Part shown: positions 9,097-19,000 of the stretch, one piece after another
Position numbering within the stretch: the first letter of the stretch is position 1
How the letters are laid out: each line of letters begins with the position of its first letter
Assembly (NCBI RefSeq): GCF_963677155.1
Contig: NZ_OY781884.1
Location: 2,558,134 to 2,622,133, forward strand
Direction of reading: 5' to 3'
Length of the DNA: 64,000 nucleotides
Source: an uncultured Draconibacterium sp.
Lineage (GTDB): Bacteria; Bacteroidota; Bacteroidia; Bacteroidales; Prolixibacteraceae
The notes under the pieces: model-generated
Told to the model about the DNA's origin: nothing
Database searches by the model: none
What the model saw: only the letters and a program-made list of their open reading frames with translations
Translations under genes and position numbers: made by a program

Positions 9097-9487
9097 GGTT
9101 ATGTGGTTTAAATTAAGTGCTGTTTTGTTTGCTGTTAATTCGCTGTCGAAAAAAAGCTCTTTTTATTATGACGTAAAAGATATGAAATATGACTATATTT
9201 TACTTAGTTAATGATGATTTTACTTTCCCTCCAATGGTTGCCCGGTGCAAAATCCTCGGAGAGTATTCAAAGTCGTTCTTTTTCCAGTGTCGGGCACCTT
9301 TTAGCGATAACTTTTTGCAGATGTGCTTTTTTGTGCTCTACCATCCATTTCAAAAAGTTGATGGCTTAATCGTTCTGCTATTTCATGATTATAGCAGTCA
9401 GATCCTTCGTTTCTATCAGATCGTTTTTAGATAAAGCTTTCCTGCTACTACTCTGTTATTATTAAAATTATAGGGTGAAAATAGCTA
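9097..9487. other. Intergenic stretch, no gene supported
   Basis: About 390 bases between the minus-strand isomerase-like gene and the minus-strand sensor kinase. It contains one short plus-strand frame (9189-9434) with a composition that does not look like protein. I see no convincing hairpin or promoter apart from general AT-richness upstream of the isomerase-like gene. Confidence 0.5.
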
Positions 9488-11572
9488 TTACGACAATGAA
9501 AGTGGAAGACTGAAGTGGAAGCTGCTGCCCTGATCTATTTCGCTGTTGACCCAAATATCGCCGCCATTTTTTTTGACAAACTCCTGGCAAAGAATTAAGC
9601 CTAATCCTGTTCCTTTTTCGTGGGCAGTACCTTCGCGTTGCACCGATTTTTCAATTTTAAACAGGTTTCCAATCATGTCAGAAGTCATTCCTATACCATC
9701 GTCTTTTACGGTAACAATCAGCATTTCTTCATCTTTTTTGACGAGCAGTTCAATTTTGCCGTTTTTGTTCGAAAACTTTATTGCGTTGTTCAGCAAGTTG
9801 CGAACAATAAAATTTACCATATCAAAGTCGGCATAAACCATTACTTTCTTTTCCGGAATGTTGATAGTTATACCTTTGCTTTTGGCCACCTCAAGATTGA
9901 GTTCTTTGTTGATTTCGAAAACTTTATGAATAAAGAAAGGCTGCGGCTCGAATTTAATGGTTCCGGTTTGTGTACGCGACCATTCCAATAGGTTCTCCAA
10001 CAACTCGTAACCGCTCGTGGCTGCCTGGTGCATTCCGTTTATAAGTACATCAAAATCATCCGAGTTTTTGGCTCTCTTTTCATTGCGCAATAAATCGGAA
10101 ATACCGATTAAAACATTAAATGGATTTTTTAAATCGTGTGCAATAATCGAAAAGAACTTGTCTTTTGTGGCATTTAATTTTTTTAGGTTTTGTTCGTCTT
10201 CTGCAAGTTTTACAAGGTTCTCTTCAAGCAATATTTTCTGACGATTTATAGTGTTGTAGTTGGCTTTTAGCTCATCGGTGTGTTTTTTCCGAAGAAAGAG
10301 AAAGAAGCTGAGTGCCACCAGTATAATTGACAGTACAACAATAACTGAGCCTGCTTTTACCCGAAATTTTAATTGATCACTTTCGTTTTTTGCGGAGGCC
10401 AGTTGCTGCTCAAGTAAAATCTTATTTCTTTCAGTTTTACTTGCTTCATCGGCTTCGAACTTGCCCAATGCTTCTATAATTTCCTCGGGTTTTAACAGGT
10501 GAAATGCCTCTTTGCCTTCCGAATTCATTTGGTAAGCTTTTTCATATTGGCCGAGGCTGGCATAGGCTTCTCCTGCTTCGGTATAATAGTCGGAGAGGTA
10601 ATCAAACTTTTCCAATTCGAGGGTTTTCGAAATGGCTTTGCTGTAGAACTTAATAGCTGCATTAAAATCTTTCTTTTTAAGGTAATATTTACCCTGTAAG
10701 GAATTAATCTCAACTTCATATTTGGTGAGATTATTCTGGTTCTTCAGATTATTAATCCGTTTAATATAGCTTTCTGCAGTTGAGAGATCTTCTGTTTCAA
10801 TGTAATAGGCGATAAAGCCTATAAGTACCTCAACCTCTCGCTGTTTGTCATTTATTTGTGGCAAAAGTTCCAATGCCTTATTCAAATGATACAGGGCTTT
10901 TTCTTGCTGGTTTAGTTTTAAGTTTGTATAGCTAAGCGAAATGTGGTTCAGGCACTGGTTTTGTATGTTTTTGGTTTTAATATCAACATCAAGAGACTTT
11001 TGGTAATAGAGTTGGCAGCTACGGTATTCTTTCAAATATTCATAATACGTTGCAATATTAGCATAGGCTTCAGAAAGTCCGTAAGTTTTGTTTGCCTCTT
11101 CGCAAATATTCTTTGCTTTAATGATGTAATTAAGTGCTTGTACCTGATCTTTTCCGTAAGAATGTAACACCCCCAGGTTGAGGTAACATGCAATTAATAA
11201 AACCGAATCTTTGGTTTCGGTAAATATCGTAATGGCTTGTTCGAGGTTGGAAATGGCTGGAAGCCACTCGCCCGTTTGGTCGTACACATAACTGATAAGA
11301 AAAAGTGCTGTTCCTTCGCCGTATTTGTAGTTTATTTTTTTCGAGAGCTCCAGTGCTTTTTGTCCGTATGCTAACGAACTATCCGGATTTATGTAGTCGT
11401 ATAAATTGGATAGGTCGATGTAAATGTCGACGATCTTCTCCGCATTTTTTTCTGTTTTAACAGCGGTTTTTAGCGAATCAATCTGTAAGGTATCTTTTCC
11501 AAAAACAGATGAAACACCAACAATAAATGTGAATAATAAACTCAGTGAAATATGACTTTTCCAGTTCTTCAT
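9488..11572 (-). CDS. TPR-domain sensor histidine kinase
   Basis: 694 residues from the ATG at 11572, chosen because MKNWKSHISLSLLFTFIVGVSSVFG is a clean signal peptide and the promoter lies just upstream. Residues 30-370 are a periplasmic array of TPR-like repeats. A coiled stretch follows, then one transmembrane helix (about 405-425) and a second coil. The HisKA domain has the H-box IIAHDLKNPFNVL with the phospho-acceptor His479. The HATPase domain has the N-box LLNNAIKFS, DDGIGM and GTGLGLIL. No response regulator is fused or adjacent, so it is an orphan kinase. Its kinase core is closely similar to that of the Reg_prop kinase at 16045-19269. Confidence 0.9.
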   Translation of the reverse strand: MKNWKSHISLSLLFTFIVGVSSVFGKDTLQIDSLKTAVKTEKNAEKIVDIYIDLSNLYDYINPDSSLAYGQKALELSKKINYKYGEGTALFLISYVYDQTGEWLPAISNLEQAITIFTETKDSVLLIACYLNLGVLHSYGKDQVQALNYIIKAKNICEEANKTYGLSEAYANIATYYEYLKEYRSCQLYYQKSLDVDIKTKNIQNQCLNHISLSYTNLKLNQQEKALYHLNKALELLPQINDKQREVEVLIGFIAYYIETEDLSTAESYIKRINNLKNQNNLTKYEVEINSLQGKYYLKKKDFNAAIKFYSKAISKTLELEKFDYLSDYYTEAGEAYASLGQYEKAYQMNSEGKEAFHLLKPEEIIEALGKFEADEASKTERNKILLEQQLASAKNESDQLKFRVKAGSVIVVLSIILVALSFFLFLRKKHTDELKANYNTINRQKILLEENLVKLAEDEQNLKKLNATKDKFFSIIAHDLKNPFNVLIGISDLLRNEKRAKNSDDFDVLINGMHQAATSGYELLENLLEWSRTQTGTIKFEPQPFFIHKVFEINKELNLEVAKSKGITINIPEKKVMVYADFDMVNFIVRNLLNNAIKFSNKNGKIELLVKKDEEMLIVTVKDDGIGMTSDMIGNLFKIEKSVQREGTAHEKGTGLGLILCQEFVKKNGGDIWVNSEIDQGSSFHFSLPLSLS

Positions 11573-11589
11573 AGGTTTGCATAGATTTG

Positions 11590-11617
11590 CAAATATAATT
11601 AAATCAAATAGATACAA
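11590..11617 (-). promoter_or_regulatory. Bacteroidota-type promoter of the TPR sensor kinase
   Basis: On the minus strand TTG (11617-11615), a 17-bp spacer, then TATATTTG (11597-11590), a full match to the TAnnTTTG box. Expected transcription start is about 11 bases before the ATG at 11572, giving a very short leader and supporting that start codon over the one at 11617. Confidence 0.65.
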
Positions 11618-11792
11618 TAAAAAATGTGAACGGATGTTTTATTTGTAAACAAATTATTTATGTTAGGCAGTTGTTTGTGGCTATTGCATTTAAAATGTAA
11701 ATGGAGTGCGTGTGAAAACTGATAAATTTCATATTTCTAATTGTTTTTATACCTTGCCGGTGTAAGATCAGAGATTATAAACCGTAAACTAT

Positions 11793-13229
11793 ATGGTAAA
11801 ACATTGCTTTGGTATTATTTGCATCGTCTTGCTTTTTATGTTGGCTGCATGCACTTCAGATAAAAACCCAAAAGACAACAAGAAAGAAGATCACCCAATT
11901 ATTGATCGTGATTTATCTGAGATTTTGGATGATGGTGTATTGAATGTGGCTACCTCTTATAGCAGTACCAGCTATTTCTTGTACCGGGGGCAGCCCATGG
12001 GGTACGAGTATGAGCTGCTTAAGCGTTTTGCGAAACATCTCGGAGTTGAATTCAAAATAGAGGTATCGAATGATTTTGAGGACATGTACGAAATGCTGAT
12101 GAGTGGAAAAGTTGACCTTATTGCGCATGGATTAACCATTACCGGAAAACGCAAGGAAATGGTGCAATTCTCTGATTATTTGTATCTCACTCATCAGGTT
12201 TTGGTGCAAAAAAAGCCCGACAACTGGCGAAAAATGAAATGGAGTGCAGTGCAGAATTCTTTAATTCACGATGCCATTGAGTTGATTGATGATACCGTTT
12301 CGGTGCGGGCCAACTCGTCGTATTTAAACAGGGTCGAAAACCTGATGGATGAGATGGGCGGAAAAATTTATGTTGATACACTGCCCGGCGATTTGTCGAC
12401 GGATAAAATTATTGAAATGGTGTCGAATGGTGAGGTAAAGTACACCTTTGCCGATAATAATATTGCCAGCATTAATGCATCGTATTATCCCAATCTTGAT
12501 ATTCGTGTGCCGGTTAGTTTTTCGCAACGTATGGCCTGGGCTATCCGGCCCAATTCTGATGAATTGCTAACAGAACTAAACAACTGGATCGACTCGATGA
12601 AAGATGGGGTTGCTTATTATGTAATATATAACAAGTACTTTAAAAACGAACGATCATTTAGAATGCGCGAAAACAGCGTGTATTATAGTATAAATCACAA
12701 CCGGATTAGTGAATACGACGATTTGATACAAACTTACGCAGATACACTGGGGTGGGACTGGCGGTTAATGGCATCGATGATCTATCAGGAATCCAGGTTT
12801 AATCCTGTGTCCGAATCGTGGGCAGGAGCAAAGGGACTGATGCAAATGATGCCACAAACTGCTGAGCGGTATGGCGTAGAAGACAGAACCCATCCGGAGG
12901 AAAATCTTGAAGGAGCTACAAAAGTTTTGAAGGTTTTGTGGGATCGTTTTATTGATATCCCCGATTCGGTACAGCGAATAAAATTTACAATGGCAGCCTA
13001 TAATTGTGGTTACAGCCATGTGCTCGATGCGCGAACACTGGCCGAAAAGGAAGGAATCGACAGTTATCGGTGGGACGAATGCGTTGAGGAGTCGATGTTA
13101 AAACTTAGTTACCCCGATAATTACAATAAACCGTTTATTAAATACGGTTATGTGCGCGGAATTGAACCAGTGAGTTATGTGAAACAAATTTTTAGCCGCT
13201 ACGAGCATTATACCCAGTTGCTGGAATAA
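11793..13229 (+). CDS. mltF: MltF-like membrane-bound lytic transglycosylase
   Basis: 478 residues. A lipoprotein signal (MVKHCFGIICIVLLFMLAAC, lipobox LAAC) is followed by a periplasmic solute-binding-protein-like domain (about 40-275: LNVATSYSSTSYF, LKRFAKHLGVEFKIE, DLIAHGLTITGKR). The C-terminal half is a lytic transglycosylase domain (about 310-440) with the catalytic glutamate E333 in YQESRF, then SWAGAKGLMQMMPQTA and MAAYNCGYSHVLDA. This is the MltF architecture: the enzyme cleaves the MurNAc-GlcNAc bond of peptidoglycan, and the N-terminal domain regulates it. In this phylum the lipoprotein is probably anchored in the outer membrane facing the periplasm. It is transcribed alone and converges with fbaA. 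Confidence 0.92.
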   Translation: MVKHCFGIICIVLLFMLAACTSDKNPKDNKKEDHPIIDRDLSEILDDGVLNVATSYSSTSYFLYRGQPMGYEYELLKRFAKHLGVEFKIEVSNDFEDMYEMLMSGKVDLIAHGLTITGKRKEMVQFSDYLYLTHQVLVQKKPDNWRKMKWSAVQNSLIHDAIELIDDTVSVRANSSYLNRVENLMDEMGGKIYVDTLPGDLSTDKIIEMVSNGEVKYTFADNNIASINASYYPNLDIRVPVSFSQRMAWAIRPNSDELLTELNNWIDSMKDGVAYYVIYNKYFKNERSFRMRENSVYYSINHNRISEYDDLIQTYADTLGWDWRLMASMIYQESRFNPVSESWAGAKGLMQMMPQTAERYGVEDRTHPEENLEGATKVLKVLWDRFIDIPDSVQRIKFTMAAYNCGYSHVLDARTLAEKEGIDSYRWDECVEESMLKLSYPDNYNKPFIKYGYVRGIEPVSYVKQIFSRYEHYTQLLE

Positions 13230-13230
13230 A

Positions 13231-13260
13231 AAAACCGCTTCCCAAACGAGAAACGGTTTT
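13231..13260. terminator. Bidirectional terminator between mltF-like gene and fbaA
   Basis: AAAACCGCTT (13231-13240) pairs with AAACGGTTTT (13251-13260), with one mismatch, over a 10-base loop. A-rich sequence lies on one side and a T-rich stretch on the other. It sits between two convergent genes. Confidence 0.65.
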
Positions 13261-13284
13261 ACTATTTTATATCGAAATTTGTTC

Positions 13285-14361
13285 TTATTGAACGTCGATA
13301 GCATTTAAATCTTCGAATGCCACTTTTAAACGGGCAATCATTGATTCTTCTCCTTTGCGTAACCAAACACGTGGGTCGTAGTATTTTTTGTTTGGTTTTT
13401 CTTCACCCTCAGGGTTGCCAATTTGTCCTTGCAGATAGTCGTGGTTTGCCGCTTCAAAAGCACGAACGCCATCCCAGTATGCCCATTGCGTATCGGTATC
13501 GATGTTCATTTTAACAACACCATACGAAATAGCTTCGCGAATTTCTTCGTGTGTTGAACCTGATCCACCGTGGAATACGAAGTTCACCGGCTTTTCTTTA
13601 GTTCCAAGTTTTTCCTGGATATACTTCTGCGAGTTATCAAGAATTTTTGGAGTCAGTTTAACGTTACCTGGTTTGTATACACCGTGCACGTTACCAAATG
13701 ATGCCGCAATTGTGAAGTTTGGCGAAATTTTGCTCAACTCTTCGTATGCGTAGCAAACTTCTTCTGGTTGAGTGTACAATTTCGATGCATCAACATCGCT
13801 GTTGTCAACACCATCTTCTTCACCACCGGTAATACCCAATTCAATTTCCAATGTCATGCCCATTTTTGACATGCGCTCCAGGTATTTTTTGCTGATCTCG
13901 ATGTTTTCTTCAATTGGCTCTTCACTAAGGTCAAGCATGTGCGAGCTGAAAAGTGGTTTCCCAGTTTCTGCGAAGTGTTTTTCGCTGGCATCTAACAAAC
14001 CGTCAATCCATGGCAACAATTTTTTTGCAGCGTGGTCGGTGTGTAGGATAACGCGAACACCGTAAGCTTCAGCTAAGGTGTGAATGTGTTTTGCACCTGC
14101 AACAGCTCCTAAAACAGCTGCTTCATGGCCTTCAAGTTTTAACCCTTTACCAGCGTTAAATACAGCACCACCATTCGAAAACTGAATCATAACAGGAGCA
14201 TTTACCTGTTTGGCTACTTCCATAATTGCATTAACTGAAGAAGAACCCACAACATTTATTGCAGGCATGGCAAATTGTTTCGCTTTAGCTTCTTCGAAAA
14301 TAAATTGTACGTCAGCACCGGTAACTACTCCCGGTTTAACGTTTTCGGCTATTTTTCCCAT
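13285..14361 (-). CDS. fbaA: Class II fructose-bisphosphate aldolase (E. coli FbaA type)
   Basis: 358 residues, the usual FbaA length. It cleaves fructose-1,6-bisphosphate to DHAP and glyceraldehyde-3-phosphate with a zinc ion. Visible signatures are MPAINVVGSSSVNAIMEVA near residue 35, VILHTDHAAKKLLPWIDGLL with the zinc-ligand histidine and catalytic aspartate (about 110), the glutamate-rich loop LEIELGITGGEEDGVDN, NVHGVYKPGNVKL, and VFHGGSGSTHEEI with a second histidine. The C-terminus carries the NPEGEEKPNKKYYDPRVWLRKGE segment typical of class IIA. It is divergently placed against a second, different class II aldolase at 14615. Confidence 0.95.
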   Translation of the reverse strand: MGKIAENVKPGVVTGADVQFIFEEAKAKQFAMPAINVVGSSSVNAIMEVAKQVNAPVMIQFSNGGAVFNAGKGLKLEGHEAAVLGAVAGAKHIHTLAEAYGVRVILHTDHAAKKLLPWIDGLLDASEKHFAETGKPLFSSHMLDLSEEPIEENIEISKKYLERMSKMGMTLEIELGITGGEEDGVDNSDVDASKLYTQPEEVCYAYEELSKISPNFTIAASFGNVHGVYKPGNVKLTPKILDNSQKYIQEKLGTKEKPVNFVFHGGSGSTHEEIREAISYGVVKMNIDTDTQWAYWDGVRAFEAANHDYLQGQIGNPEGEEKPNKKYYDPRVWLRKGEESMIARLKVAFEDLNAIDVQ

Positions 14362-14614
14362 AATTAAATCGTTTTACTTTTATATCAAAATAGAATAAGA
14401 ACACAAAATTACGATTTGAGTTTAGGTTAACCAATTTTTCCTTGTTAATGATCGTGAAAATAGGACAAAATTATCTGAAAATTAACGCTGTAACATTATT
14501 GTATTTAACGTTAAATATAAGTTAGGGCATTTATCTAAACCTCTTCATTCTCTGATTTTTATTTACTTTCACGGCGCAAAAAAAATTAAAAACCAAAGAT
14601 TAATTCGAATAAAA

Positions 14615-15610
14615 ATGGCAGTAAGTTACAAAGACTTAGGCTTGTCGAACACTAAAGAAATGTTCGCAAAAGCAGTTGAAGGCGGATATGCTGTTCCGGC
14701 TTACAACTTTAATAACCTTGAACAAATGCAGGCAATTCTTCAGGCTTGTGTTGAAACAAAATCACCGGTAATTCTTCAGGTATCATCAGGTGCACGTAAA
14801 TATGCTAACGCTACTTTGTTGCGCAACATGGCACGTGGTGCTGTTGAGTATGTAAAAGAACTGGGTTGCGAAATTCCTGTTGTTCTTCACCTGGATCATG
14901 GCGATACTTTCGAATTGTGTAAAGACTGTATCGATAACGGTTTCTCTTCAGTAATGATTGATGGTTCGCACCATTCGTACGAAGAAAACGTGGCGCTAAC
15001 TAAAAAAGTTGTTGAATACGCACATGCACAAGGTGTAAGTGTTGAAGGAGAATTGGGTGTTTTAGCAGGTGTTGAAGACGACGTAGTTGCTGAAGAATCG
15101 ACTTATACAAGACCAGAAGAGGTTGAGGATTTTGTAAAACGTACTGGTGTTGATTCACTGGCTATTTCAATTGGTACTTCTCACGGAGCACACAAATTTA
15201 CTCCTGAGCAGTGTACTAAAAACGAAGATGGCGTTTTGGTTCCTCCTCCATTGAAATTCGAAATTTTGGAAGAAATTGAAAAACGTATTCCTGGTTTCCC
15301 AATCGTTCTTCACGGTTCTTCTTCAGTGCCAATGGATCAGGTAGAAATTATAAATGCAAACGGTGGCGATTTGAAAGCTGCTGTAGGTATTCCTGAAGAG
15401 CAATTGCGTAAAGCGGCTTCTTCAGCAGTATGTAAAATTAACATCGACTCTGACGGTCGTTTGGCAATGACTGCTGCTGTACGCAAAACGTTGAATGAAA
15501 ATCCGGGAGAGTTTGACCCTCGTAAATACTTAGGACCTGCTCGCGACTCGTTGAAAGAGTTGTACAAACACAAAAACGAAAACGTTTTGGGTTCGGCAGG
15601 AAAAGCTTAA
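14615..15610 (+). CDS. Class II fructose-1,6-bisphosphate aldolase, second type
   Basis: 331 residues. The motifs are AVPAYNFNNLEQMQAIL, VVLHLDHGDTFELCKDCIDNGFSSVMIDGSHHSYEENV (zinc histidines and catalytic Asp), GELGVLAGVEDDV, SIGTSHGAHKF and VLHGSSSVP, followed by KINIDSDGRLAMTAAVRK. It is the ketose-bisphosphate aldolase type common in Bacteroidota glycolysis and is clearly a different subfamily from the FbaA-type protein 253 bp away on the other strand. Codon choice looks like that of a highly expressed gene. Substrates other than FBP (for example tagatose-1,6-bisphosphate) cannot be excluded. Confidence 0.93.
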   Translation: MAVSYKDLGLSNTKEMFAKAVEGGYAVPAYNFNNLEQMQAILQACVETKSPVILQVSSGARKYANATLLRNMARGAVEYVKELGCEIPVVLHLDHGDTFELCKDCIDNGFSSVMIDGSHHSYEENVALTKKVVEYAHAQGVSVEGELGVLAGVEDDVVAEESTYTRPEEVEDFVKRTGVDSLAISIGTSHGAHKFTPEQCTKNEDGVLVPPPLKFEILEEIEKRIPGFPIVLHGSSSVPMDQVEIINANGGDLKAAVGIPEEQLRKAASSAVCKINIDSDGRLAMTAAVRKTLNENPGEFDPRKYLGPARDSLKELYKHKNENVLGSAGKA

Positions 15611-15631
15611 GAAAGTAATTCTAATATATAG

Positions 15632-15664
15632 AAAAGGACGGTGTGTTAACCGTCCTTTTTTTTA
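15632..15664 (+). terminator. Intrinsic terminator after second aldolase gene
   Basis: AAAAGGACGGT (15632-15642) and ACCGTCCTTTT (15649-15659) form an 11-bp perfect stem with a six-base loop, followed by a run of T. It starts 22 bases after the stop codon. Confidence 0.85.
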
Positions 15665-15903
15665 TGAAATGACTTGTTAATCAAATCCATTACTATTTGT
15701 ACTCCGGCCTCCAACATCATCCTACTCCTTTAAGAAAGAATTGCCAGATATTACCACTGGGTTTCGCAAAAAATCCCCTTTGAAAGAGAATAAAAAAGGC
15801 AATATGATAATTTTACTCTGTTGGAGTTCTCTAAAGCATGAGTATTTTATTGGTAAAAACAGATATTTTGCTATCTTTTGCGCTAAATAGGTTGTAAAAC
15901 ACA

Positions 15904-15933
15904 TTGTTGATAGAAATATATTTCTTAAGTTTG
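15904..15933 (+). promoter_or_regulatory. Bacteroidota-type promoter of the Reg_prop sensor kinase
   Basis: TTG (15904-15906), a 19-bp spacer and TAAGTTTG (15926-15933). It lies about 110 bases upstream of the ATG at 16045. The remainder of the 15611-16011 gap holds only the aldolase terminator and AT-rich sequence. Confidence 0.55.
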
Positions 15934-16044
15934 GTAATTCGAAACCCTTAACATTTTATAGGAGTTTATTCCTTTTCAGTTATTTTATACGTCCTTATTG
16001 AAGTAAAAGCATTGCTGCAAATTGGGTTTTGTTGTTGTGTAATT

Positions 16045-19000
16045 ATGGTAAAATTGGGGTATATATTAGGCATTGTTGGGGTTGTTCTGATCTCTTTATT
16101 TCAGACAAATTGTGTTTCTGCACAACCCGAATTTCTTCCTTTAAATCATTTAGGAACTGCAGAGGGTTTGTCTTCATCGTCAGTTACATGTATTGCCGAG
16201 GATCAAAATGGCTTTATGTGGATGGGAACTCGTAAAGGTCTTGATCGTTACGATGGTAGCCGTTTTAAAACTTACCGGCAAGATGAAAGGCAGCTGGAAA
16301 ATAATGCTTTGCCCGATAATTTGATTCTGGCTCTGTGTGTCGATAATAATAACCGCTTGTATGTGGGGACCAGTTCGGGGTTAAGTGTTTATGATCCGGA
16401 ACAGGATAAGTTACACAGTTTTAGATATGATTCATTGTCCTGTTTATACGATCTTTCCATTCAGATAAGAGCCCTGCAGGTTGACCAAAACCAGGGAGTG
16501 TATATTGCCAGTTCTAACGGGATCTTTTATTTCGACCCGCAACAAAATACTGTTGAGCATATTAATAATTTAGGCATTTCGGTTATTGATGACTTGTTTC
16601 TGGCCTCCGACGGAAGACTTTGGTTTGGTTCGGCTAATGGGCTTGCAGTATTAAACGCTGAAACAAAAGAAATTGAGCGGGTAGTAAAAGGTTTTGGTAA
16701 TAAAGATTACTCCAAAATAAGAATCGAAAAAATTATTGAAGATCATTCGGGAACAATTTGGGCTGCTAGTTATTCACAGGGCTTGTTTATGGTGGTAATG
16801 GGAGAGAACGGTGAAGAGCGTTTAAAAAATTTCAGACCCGATCCGAACAAGCCGGGTACTATTTCGGAAAACCGATTGTTGAGCCTTGTTGTCGATAATG
16901 AAAATAATATTTGGGTAGGAGCCGAAAACGACGGTATTTATTGCCTCGATAGAAACAGACAAGATTTTAAGCATTATTTGTCTTCTAAATCCGATCCATT
17001 GGTTACCAAAACCTATTCGGGCGAATGTCTTTTCATTGATTCCGGCAACAATTTATGGATAGGAACCTATGCCAACGGAGTACAGGTAGCCCCGGAAAAT
17101 GGGGAGAGTATTGTTGCATTTAATAGGTTTAAGGGGGGAGATTTGAGCAATACCAACAATATGGTAAATGCTTTTTTCGAGTTTAACGATAGCATCATTG
17201 CCATTGCTACCGATGGGGGAGGAGTGAATTTATTGAATAAAAATACCGGCTTTTTTTCCAGTCTGAATACTTCAAATTCTGATTTACCCAACGATTATCT
17301 GTTGTCGATAATTGAAGATGAAGATGGCAACGGCTGGTTGGCATCCTGGGGATCAGGCTTGGTGCGTTATGATGGAAAAAGCAAAGTGTTTACCCGGTTT
17401 GATACGGAGAATTCTCCAATTCCTGATGATAATCTGTTTCACGTTTGCCTTGGCAATCATTCCGATTTACTAATTGCCACATTTAATTCGGGTATTGGCC
17501 GGTATTTCCCCGATGAAAACAAGTGGGAGGTGTTTGATACAGAAAACAGTGATCTTCCAACTAATTGTATCAACGTAATTCGCAGGGCTGATGATGAATC
17601 CTTTTTTGTAGGGACGGATTCGGGTTTGGTGAGGTACTTTCCTGATAATGATTTTTTTACGAAAGAAATAGATGCGTTGAGCGCGGCTCATGTCTACGAT
17701 ATTTTTGTTGAAAGTCCTGTTTCTGTTTGGGTGGGAAGCTTGTCGGGGTTATATCATTTTAACCCAAAAACCAGAGATGTTCATACTTTCACGGTAAATG
17801 ATGGCTTGCCTAATAATACCATAAATGGTATTGTAAAAGATGCTGACGGTTTTCTGTGGTTTTCAACTTCGAACGGCTTGTGTCGCTATAATGAAAATCA
17901 GAATGTATTTGAGTGTTATTACCGCGACGACGGCCTGCAGAGTAATGAATTCAGTCCGAGAAGCGTGCTAATCGACTCGGAAAACAATTTGTATTTTGGA
18001 GGTATCGATGGCTTTAGCATTATCAATCCCGTTAAGCTGAAAAAGAACGATCATGTGCCGGTTGTAAAATTTACAGAACTCGAGATCTTTAACAAAGTGG
18101 TTTATCCAAACGAACCGGGCTCGCCACTGAAAAGAGTAATTTCCGAAGTTGATGAGATTCAGCTTCTTGAAAAACAGTCGGTTTTAACATTTCATTTTAG
18201 TGTTTTGGATTATGCCAGCCCTTCAGGAAACCAACACGCTTATATGCTTGAAAACTTCGATGAGGAATGGATTTATTGCGGAACACGACAGCAGGCAACG
18301 TATACAAATCTTGATCCGGGAAAGTATATTTTAAGAGTTAAAGGTGCCAGCAGCCGTGGTGTATGGAACGAGAAAGGTGTTGCTTTACATATAACAATTT
18401 TACCGTTTTGGTATAAAACATGGTGGTTCATTCTAATTGTATTCTTGTTTTTTACGGGTGTTTTTGCCAGTGTTAATTATTGGAGGGTTAAGTCGTTAAA
18501 ACAACAAAAAGAAAAACTGGAATTGGCAGTTATTAACCGTACCAAAAAACTAACAGAAATAAATGCCACCAAAGACAAACTCTTTGCTATTATTGCCCAC
18601 GATCTTCGTAATCCTTTCAATGTAATTCTTGGTTATACTGATGTTTTAATTGAAGGATATCACAAATTCGATAAGAAGGTGATGGAGCAGATTCTTGAAA
18701 ATTTAAAAACAGCAGGAGACAGTGCCTTTGCTTTACTAGAGAACTTAATGAACTGGTCGCGCTCGCAACGTGGTGTAATGGAGTTTTTCCCAAAGCTAAT
18801 TGTGCTGGGAGATTTTATTGCTGTTGCTTTGTTCGAGATTAATGCTGTTGCACAAAAAAAAGGGGTTACTATTGAAAACCTGATTCCCGAAAAATCAATA
18901 AAAGTTTTTGCCGATTCGAATATGCTTCTGTTAATCTTCAGGAATTTACTAACCAATGCTATAAAATTTAGCAAAACCGGAGGAGCAATCTATATTCTGA

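Noticed and set aside
9189-9434. Plus-strand frame of 81 codons in the gap after the isomerase-like gene
   Set aside because: Phe/Cys-rich, no domain, no promoter and no homologue that I recognise; looks like a chance frame.
15722-15904. Minus-strand frame of 60 codons before the Reg_prop kinase
   Set aside because: No protein-like composition; its region contains the promoter of the kinase gene on the other strand.
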